Origin: Collinsella aerofaciens
GTDB taxonomy: Bacteria > Actinomycetota > Coriobacteriia > Coriobacteriales > Coriobacteriaceae
NCBI RefSeq assembly: GCF_009876115.1
Contig: NZ_WWSY01000012.1
Span: 1-64,000, forward strand
Length of the DNA: 64,000 bases
Direction of reading: 5' to 3'
A program made the translations under genes and the position numbers. The notes beneath the pieces were generated by a model. That model ran no database searches. It saw only the letters and a list, made by a program, of their open reading frames with translations, and was not told where the DNA came from. Below, in pieces: positions 58,779 to 64,000 of the stretch. The number at the start of each line of letters is the position of its first letter. Position 1 is the first letter of the stretch.

Positions 58779-60583
58779 AGCCCAACAACACCACCGTCAG
58801 CGACAACACCGAAAACGGAGCGCATAACATGGTCAAGCTCACTATCGATAATTGCGAGGTCGTGGTTCCCGAGCACACCACGATCCTGGATGCGGCCAAG
58901 TCCGTCAGCATCCAGATTCCCACCCTGTGCTACCTGCGCGATCTAAACGAGATCGGCGGCTGCCGCGTATGCGTGGTCGAGGTTGAGGGCTGCGACCAGC
59001 TGGTTGCCGCCTGCAACAACTACGTGCTCGACGGCATGGTGGTCCACACCAACAGCCCCAAGGCCCGCGAGGCGCGTCGCACCAACGTGCAGCTGCTGCT
59101 GTCCCAGCACGACTCGCGCTGTACGAGCTGCGTGCGCAGTGGTAACTGCAACCTGCAGACCATCGCCAACGACCTGGGTATCTTCTATCTGCCGTACGAG
59201 CAGCACCTGGCGCGCGAGGGCTGGGACTTCGATTTCCCCATCATCCGCGATAACGACAAGTGCATCAAATGCATGCGCTGCATCAAGGTGTGCGAGAGCG
59301 TGCAGGGCTTAGGGATTTGGGACCTGACCAACCGCGCCACGCATACCGCCGTGGGCACCCGCGGGCGTGCGCCGATCGGCAAGACCGATTGCGTCGCGTG
59401 CGGTCAGTGCATCACGCATTGCCCGACGGGCGCCCTGCGCGAGCGTGACGATACCGAGACCGTGTTCGACGCCATCGCCGATCCCGACAAGATCGTACTG
59501 GTGCAGATTGCGCCGGCCGTGCGTAGCGCCTGGGGCGAGGAGCTCGGCATTCCGCGCGAGGAGGCCACCGTTGAGCGCCTGGCTTGCGCCCTGCGCCGCG
59601 TTGGCTTTGAGTACGTGTTCGACACCGATTTCTCGGCCGACCTCACCATTATGGAGGAGGGCTCCGAACTGCTCGAGCGCCTAGGGAAGGCCGTCAAGGG
59701 CGAGGGCGACACCCACGGCTGGCCCATGTTCACGAGCTGCTGCCCGGGCTGGGTACGCTTTGTGAAGGCACGTTACCCCGAGTTTGTCGACAGCCTGTCC
59801 ACGTCAAAGTCGCCGCAGCAGATGTTCGGCGCCATCGCCAAGACCTACTACGCCAAGGTGCTGGGCGTGGAGCCCGAGCGTCTGTTCGTGGTGTCCGTTA
59901 TGCCGTGCACGGCCAAGAAGGCCGAGCGTGCGCTGCCGAGCATGATGGGCGAGGGCGGCGCGCCCGACGTGGACGTTGCACTGACGGTGCGCGAGATGGT
60001 GCGCATGATCCGCGCGAGCCACGTGAGCGTGGACACGCTTACCGAGGAGCCGCTTGATACGCCGCTGGGCTTTGGCACGGGCGCGGGTGTGATCTTTGGC
60101 GCCACGGGCGGCGTGATGGAGGCCGCCGTGCGCTCGGCCTATTACCTGGTGACGGGCAAGAACCCCGACGCCGACTTCTTCACCGACGTGCGCGGTCTGG
60201 ACGGCTGGAAGGAAGCAGTGGCCGATATCGAGGGCACCAGGGTGCGCGTCGCCGTGGCGCACGGACTGGGCAATGCCGCCCGCCTGCTCGACGCAATTCG
60301 CGACGGTCGTGTGAGCTATGACTTTGTCGAGGTCATGGCGTGCCCCGGCGGCTGCGTCGGTGGTGGCGGTCAGCCCATCCACGACGGTTGCGAGCTGGCT
60401 GCCGAGCGTGGCCAGGTGCTCTGGGGCCTCGATGCGAACGCCGAGATTCGCTTCTCGCACGAGAATCCCGATGTCCAGGCGTGCTATCGCGAGTTCTTGG
60501 GCGAGCCGCTCTCGCCGCTGGCCGAGGACCTGCTGCATACCGACCATCACGCCTGGTCGATGCCCAATGAGGGGGCGTGCTAG
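58772..60583 (+). CDS. [FeFe] hydrogenase catalytic subunit
   Basis: H2-producing or H2-oxidising enzyme, 603 residues. N-terminal 2Fe-2S domain (CYLRDLNEIGGCRVCVVEV), His-Cys cluster (HDSRCTSCVRSGNCNLQ), two [4Fe-4S] sites (CIKCMRCIKVCE, CVACGQCITHCP), then the H-cluster domain with all three signatures: TSCCPGW (321-327), MPCTAKKAE (377-385) and CPGGCVGGGGQ (524-534). Group A, monomer of the type that pairs with a separate flavoprotein. GGAGGGAGGA precedes ATG 58772. The H-cluster maturases HydE/F/G are not in the window. Confidence 0.95.
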   Translation: MVEPNNTTVSDNTENGAHNMVKLTIDNCEVVVPEHTTILDAAKSVSIQIPTLCYLRDLNEIGGCRVCVVEVEGCDQLVAACNNYVLDGMVVHTNSPKAREARRTNVQLLLSQHDSRCTSCVRSGNCNLQTIANDLGIFYLPYEQHLAREGWDFDFPIIRDNDKCIKCMRCIKVCESVQGLGIWDLTNRATHTAVGTRGRAPIGKTDCVACGQCITHCPTGALRERDDTETVFDAIADPDKIVLVQIAPAVRSAWGEELGIPREEATVERLACALRRVGFEYVFDTDFSADLTIMEEGSELLERLGKAVKGEGDTHGWPMFTSCCPGWVRFVKARYPEFVDSLSTSKSPQQMFGAIAKTYYAKVLGVEPERLFVVSVMPCTAKKAERALPSMMGEGGAPDVDVALTVREMVRMIRASHVSVDTLTEEPLDTPLGFGTGAGVIFGATGGVMEAAVRSAYYLVTGKNPDADFFTDVRGLDGWKEAVADIEGTRVRVAVAHGLGNAARLLDAIRDGRVSYDFVEVMACPGGCVGGGGQPIHDGCELAAERGQVLWGLDANAEIRFSHENPDVQACYREFLGEPLSPLAEDLLHTDHHAWSMPNEGAC

Positions 60584-60585
60584 CG

Positions 60586-61641
60586 ATGCGCGCTTTTGAT
60601 GTTGAGATGTCGCGCCGGGGGTTTGCCTCGGTGCTCGCCGCGGGCGCGTTGTCGCTCGCGCTGGCTGGTTGTGGTGGCGGGTCTGCCGGGACCGGGTCTG
60701 CTGCGGGCTCGGCTGCCACGGACGGCGCCGGTGCTGCTGCGGAGCCGGTCGAGGTGCACGTCGCCTCGCTCAAGGGACCGACCTCGATTGGCCTGGTGCA
60801 GTTTATGGACCAGGCGGCCGACGATGCCACGGATAACGAGTTCGACTTTGCGATCAGCGCCGCGGCCGACGAGATCGTGCCCAAGATGATTCAGGGCGAT
60901 GTCGACATTGCCCTGGTGCCCGCCAACGTGGCGAGCGTGCTCTACAACAAGACCGAGGGCGCGGTGCAGGTCATCGACATCAACACGCTGGGCGTGCTGA
61001 ACGTGGTGACGGGTAACGCGGACGTTACTTCGTTTGGTGATCTGGCGGGTCGTACCGTCTACATGACGGGCAAAGGCACCACGCCGGAGTACGTCATGAA
61101 CTACCTGCTGGAGCGCGCGGGCCTGACCAGACAGGTGACGCTCGAGTTTAAGAGCGAGCCCACCGAGGTGCTGTCGGCCCTGCTTGCCGACCCGTCCGCC
61201 GTGGGCGTGCTGCCGGAGCCGTTCAAGACAGCTGCCATCGCAAAGAGCGAAGGCAAGCTGTCGGCTCCGGTAAGCCTGACCGATGCGTGGGATGAGCTGG
61301 CGGGTGACACGGGTTCGCGCTTGCTGACGGGTGTGACCGTGGTGCGCCGTTCCTTTGCCGAGGAGCATCCCGACGCCGTGGCGGAATTCTTGCGCTGCCA
61401 TGAGGCGAGCGTGAAAGCCGTCAATGCGGCGCCGGCAGATTGGGCTCAGGCCGTGGTCGATGCGGGCATCGTGGATAACGCCACGATTGCCGAAAAGGCG
61501 ATTCCCGGGTGCATGCTCGTGTGCCAGACGGGGAAGGATATGAAGGCGGCGCTCGGTGGGTACCTGCAGGTGCTGGCCGATGCGGACGCGAGCGCCGTGG
61601 GCGGCAAGCTCCCGGCTGACGATTTCTACTACATGGAGTAG
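60586..61641 (+). CDS. ABC transporter substrate-binding lipoprotein
   Basis: Exported solute-binding protein of 351 residues, a lipoprotein (lipobox LAGC, Cys29) with SRRGF before the hydrophobic stretch, close to a twin-arginine signal. The body (VASLKGPTSIGLVQFMDQAAD, DIALVPANVASVLYNK, GKGTTPEYVMNYLLERAG, VGVLPEPFKTAAI) follows the NMT1/SsuA/ThiY group that bind small organic compounds such as sulfonates or thiamine precursors. Its ligand is unknown. It starts two bases after the hydrogenase stop and is followed by its transporter gene. Confidence 0.85.
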   Translation: MRAFDVEMSRRGFASVLAAGALSLALAGCGGGSAGTGSAAGSAATDGAGAAAEPVEVHVASLKGPTSIGLVQFMDQAADDATDNEFDFAISAAADEIVPKMIQGDVDIALVPANVASVLYNKTEGAVQVIDINTLGVLNVVTGNADVTSFGDLAGRTVYMTGKGTTPEYVMNYLLERAGLTRQVTLEFKSEPTEVLSALLADPSAVGVLPEPFKTAAIAKSEGKLSAPVSLTDAWDELAGDTGSRLLTGVTVVRRSFAEEHPDAVAEFLRCHEASVKAVNAAPADWAQAVVDAGIVDNATIAEKAIPGCMLVCQTGKDMKAALGGYLQVLADADASAVGGKLPADDFYYME

Positions 61642-61644
61642 CCC

Positions 61645-63021
61645 GTGCGTGCGTTTGCTCGACAAATGACAGAGCGTATGAAGGCGGTGGCGGCAGCAGG
61701 TGCCGTCGCCGCCTTTTGGCTTGCCGTGTGGGTGCTGGTGGCGGCGTTGGTAGCGCAGCCGCTGATCTTGCCGGGGCCGGGTGCTGTTGCCTTGGCGCTG
61801 CTGCGCCTGGTGTGCGATGGCGGTACCTGGGCGATTTTGGCGGGCTCGGGCGCGCGAATATTGGGCGGGCTGGCGCTTGCCGCGGTGTGCGGCGGCGTGC
61901 TGGTGGGAGTCTCGGTGCGGTCGCGTGCGTTTGCGCACCTGGTGGCTCCGGCACTGTCGTTTGTAAAGGCGACGCCGGTTGCCTGCGTGGTGGTCCTGCT
62001 GCTCATTTGGTTGGGGTCGGCACGTGTGAGCATCGCGGCGGTCTTTTTGATGGCGCTGCCGGGCGTATATTTCTCGCTGGTCGAGGGTTTGACGCAGGTT
62101 GATCAGTCACTGGAGCAGATGTTTCGTCTGCATGGAGTGCGGGGCTGGCGACTGTTTTGCGCTCACACCTGGCGCGAAGTCCTGCCGTTTGTGCTTTCGT
62201 GCGCCCGCGCCGTGATCGGCATGAGTTGGAAGGCCGGTGTGGCGGCGGAGCTCATCGGCATGGCGACGGGCACCGTGGGTGAGCGCATCTATCAGGCAAA
62301 GCTTTTGATTGAGACGGCAGATCTGCTGGCGTGGACCGTGTTGGTCGTGGCGGCATCGTGGGCATGTGAGCGCGTGCTAGTGTGGCTGCTGCGGGTTTCG
62401 GGGCCCGTGGCGTGGCATGTTGCCGTGCGGGCGCATGGGCATGGATTGCGTGGGCGTGCGGGGGCTGCGAGCGATGGCACTTCAGCGGAGCTTGCGCTTG
62501 CCGTGGGCGATCGCGCGCCCTGGGCGCCGGCGCTGGATGGTCTGGTGCTCAACGTGCCCGCGGGTGGGCGTATCTGTGTGATGGGCGCTTCGGGCATGGG
62601 CAAGTCGACGCTGCTTTCGTTGGCAGCGGGGGAGTGCGCGCCGTGCTCGATGGTGTTTCAGGATGCACGCTTGGTCGAGTCCGCCGCGGCGCTGGATAAC
62701 GTGCTAGTGTGCGCCGATGCACGCGTGGACGCCTCGAGTGCTGCGGCCCTGTTGCGCCTGCTGGTGCCGGGGGTCGATGTACATGCTCGCGTGGCCGAGC
62801 TTTCGGGCGGGCAGCGCCGTCGCGTCGAGATCGCTCGAGCCCTGCTGTGCCCGGGCGGCGCGGTGATTCTTGACGAGCCCTTTACCGGTTTAGATACCGC
62901 TGCGCGCGACGCATGCGCCGAGGTCGTGCTCGACTTGCTCGACGGCCGTATGCTGCTGCTTGCCTCGCACGATGTCGCCGACGCTCAGGCCCTCGATATC
63001 TCGGACATCATCACGCTCTAA
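61645..63021 (+). CDS. Fused ABC permease and ATPase
   Basis: One polypeptide of 458 residues that carries both a membrane permease and an ATPase. About 1-250: six helices and the SsuC/TauC-type loop (LSCARAVIGMSWKAGVAAELIGM). About 285-458: a short ABC domain with Walker A GASGMGKST (314-322), signature LSGGQRRRVEIARAL (from 386) and Walker B AVILDEPFTGLD. The ATPase is about 175 residues, smaller than the usual 240, and the region around the Q-loop is reduced (MVFQDARLVE). GTG 61645 starts three bases after the binding-protein stop. Usually these two functions lie in separate genes. Confidence 0.85.
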   Translation: MRAFARQMTERMKAVAAAGAVAAFWLAVWVLVAALVAQPLILPGPGAVALALLRLVCDGGTWAILAGSGARILGGLALAAVCGGVLVGVSVRSRAFAHLVAPALSFVKATPVACVVVLLLIWLGSARVSIAAVFLMALPGVYFSLVEGLTQVDQSLEQMFRLHGVRGWRLFCAHTWREVLPFVLSCARAVIGMSWKAGVAAELIGMATGTVGERIYQAKLLIETADLLAWTVLVVAASWACERVLVWLLRVSGPVAWHVAVRAHGHGLRGRAGAASDGTSAELALAVGDRAPWAPALDGLVLNVPAGGRICVMGASGMGKSTLLSLAAGECAPCSMVFQDARLVESAAALDNVLVCADARVDASSAAALLRLLVPGVDVHARVAELSGGQRRRVEIARALLCPGGAVILDEPFTGLDTAARDACAEVVLDLLDGRMLLLASHDVADAQALDISDIITL

Positions 63022-63042
63022 ATACTAACTCAGCAACAAAAT

Positions 63043-63069
63043 GATTCGTTTTCCTCCGCTCCCATGGGG
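63043..63069 (+). repeat. Direct repeat upstream of the RelB-like gene, copy 1
   Basis: GATTCGTTTTCCTCCG followed by CTCCCATGG. The sister copy, GATCCGTTTTCCTCCG followed by TCCCCATGG, is at 63439-63463. Each stands before a different gene. Confidence 0.6.
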
Positions 63070-63093
63070 TCGGGTGTGCTATTCTATCTGCGG

Positions 63094-63122
63094 GGTAATA
63101 CTTTGGAATACCAAGTAATACC
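63094..63122. promoter_or_regulatory. Operator-like dyad before the RelB-like gene
   Basis: GGTA-a-TACTT and AAGTA-a-TACC form a near-perfect dyad of 29 bases just after a TATTCT box. Antitoxins of this group usually bind a dyad at their own promoter, so this is a likely autoregulatory site. Confidence 0.5.
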
Positions 63123-63236
63123 AACGCAGCAGAAACAAACTCCGGATGCGGGCCAATCGGGTTGCCTTCACAGCCCGTCGCCCAGCCGCGTGGCCCGCAT
63201 CTATCCGCACCACCGTCGTTTCAAAAAGGAAGCGCC

Positions 63237-63437
63237 ATGGCAGAACACATGACCCCGGTTGTCGCGAAGGTCTTGCCCGAGGAAAAGGCGGCCTTCGCGG
63301 CGGCAACCCAGCTCGTGGGCACCACGCCGTCCAACGCCATCCGCATGTTTATCGCCGCGTTCAATCGCTGCGGCACCTTCCCGTTCGACATTTCACCCAA
63401 CGGGGCTTTTGGCGCTGCGCCCGATTCTTATCAATAA
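63237..63437 (+). CDS. RelB/DinJ-family antitoxin-like protein (orphan)
   Basis: Protein of 66 residues with the ribbon-helix-helix pattern of RelB/DinJ antitoxins: PVVAKVLPEEKAAFAAATQLVG gives the strand and first helix, TTPSNAIRMFIAAFNRCGTFPFDI the second. No YafQ/RelE-type toxin follows; the next gene is a membrane protease. It may act only as a DNA-binding regulator or work with a toxin elsewhere. AAAAAGGAAG precedes ATG 63237. Confidence 0.75.
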   Translation: MAEHMTPVVAKVLPEEKAAFAAATQLVGTTPSNAIRMFIAAFNRCGTFPFDISPNGAFGAAPDSYQ

Positions 63438-63438
63438 G

Positions 63439-63463
63439 TGATCCGTTTTCCTCCGTCCCCATG
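63439..63463 (+). repeat. Direct repeat, copy 2, upstream of the CPBP protease gene
   Basis: GATCCGTTTTCCTCCG then TCCCCATGG, matching copy 1 at 63043-63069 with three or four differences. It begins two bases after the stop of the RelB-like gene. Confidence 0.6.
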
Positions 63464-63520
63464 GAATCAGCTCTCTGCCGAGTTGTGGTAGAACTAGGGA
63501 ACGGTTTTGAGGAGGTTGGC

Positions 63521-64000
63521 ATGCTCAATGCGATAGCGTGGGCGCTTGCCTGTTTTGGCGTTGTCGCTGCCGATATAGCCCTGAGCGTGGTTCTGTTTTC
63601 TGTTCTCGATGCCGTGTCGGCGCTGACGGGCTATCCGATCGACAATCTCGATATCCAATGGTTCCAGGCCGCCGCTCAGACGGCGTCGTTTTTGATGGCG
63701 CTGCTGTGGTGGCGTTATCTGTGGCCGCGCTCGTTTATGGCGCGCCGGCAAGGCGAGCACCCGCTCGGTGGGGGAGCAGGCGCGGCATGGAAGCGCATCG
63801 TCTGCGTTGTCGTGATCGGCCTGTCCATGCAGGTGGTCATTAGCTACCTATGCGACGGCGTGCTGTCGCTGCTGCCCGAGGTCGCGGCAGACTATAGCGA
63901 GCTCGTCGAGGAAACAGGCATGGGCGACACGAGCTATCTGGCCGTTCTGACCACGGTGATTGGCGCGCCATTTTGCGAAGAGCTCCTGGTGCGCGGCATC
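63521..64000 (+). CDS. CPBP-family intramembrane metalloprotease (partial)
   Basis: N-terminal 160 residues of a membrane protein running off the right edge. Two helices at the start (AIAWALACFGVVAADIALSVVL), further helices, and, at the very end, the first catalytic motif EELLVRG (in APFCEELLVRGI) of the CAAX protease/bacteriocin-processing (CPBP) family. The second and third motifs lie outside the window. GAGGAGG precedes ATG 63521. Confidence 0.85.
   Translation, partial: MLNAIAWALACFGVVAADIALSVVLFSVLDAVSALTGYPIDNLDIQWFQAAAQTASFLMALLWWRYLWPRSFMARRQGEHPLGGGAGAAWKRIVCVVVIGLSMQVVISYLCDGVLSLLPEVAADYSELVEETGMGDTSYLAVLTTVIGAPFCEELLVRGI

Overview
This window looks like a chromosomal segment of a gut anaerobe of the class Coriobacteriia, most likely Collinsella. 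That is an inference from the high GC content, the codon use, the mix of anaerobic redox genes ([FeFe] hydrogenase, rubredoxin, EFR1-type flavodoxin/ferredoxin) with PTS operons, and an LPxTG-anchored surface protein. No rRNA or other decisive marker is present.

Layout. 0-23 kb is mostly housekeeping: rpmE, secA-prfB, a YitT-type membrane protein, a split transketolase, ftsE-ftsX, rnr, a lone serine recombinase, a VanZ-type protein, a MurNAc recycling cluster (murR-like regulator, murQ, murP-like PTS, mupG), an Spx/ArsC-type reductase, tRNA-Gln and tRNA-Glu, a TPR-like protein, smpB, and a flavin reductase next to rubredoxin. 23-48 kb mixes core and accessory modules: NRAMP and gpmA, gltB-gltD, a DUF559-like nuclease candidate, an amidohydrolase, a copper module (copA-copZ-csoR), a 1,111-residue CAP-domain coiled-coil surface protein, and a Ser/Thr kinase with an FHA protein. 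48-64 kb holds a DEAD-box helicase, an EFR1 protein, an alpha-glucoside PTS operon with an antitermination leader, a hydrogenase operon that runs into an ABC transporter, a RelB/DinJ-like orphan antitoxin and the start of a CPBP protease.

The most striking non-coding signal is a family of 17 hairpins, each 57 bp (one 58 bp), sharing arms like GTCTYGATCTGTAACA and their reverse complement. They stand in seven tandem arrays of 2, 2, 2, 2, 4, 3 and 2 units with a constant 80-81 bp period. All lie between 23.2 and 48.1 kb, always intergenic, and they separate one gene module from the next. Two of the arrays closely bracket the DUF559-like gene. I know of no named element with this geometry. Other palindromic families are also present: two 67-bp hairpins, a 128-bp near-cruciform, a 65-bp hairpin, a multi-stem element near 50.7-50.9 kb and several GTCCC-type hairpins.

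How the genes work together: the two PTS systems (MurNAc and alpha-glucoside) have only one visible EIIA, the glucose-type protein at 52.2 kb, which could serve both. The hydrogenase operon joins a NuoF/GltD-like flavoprotein to an [FeFe] hydrogenase and would dispose of reducing equivalents as H2. CsoR probably controls copA from a dyad 5' of that gene.
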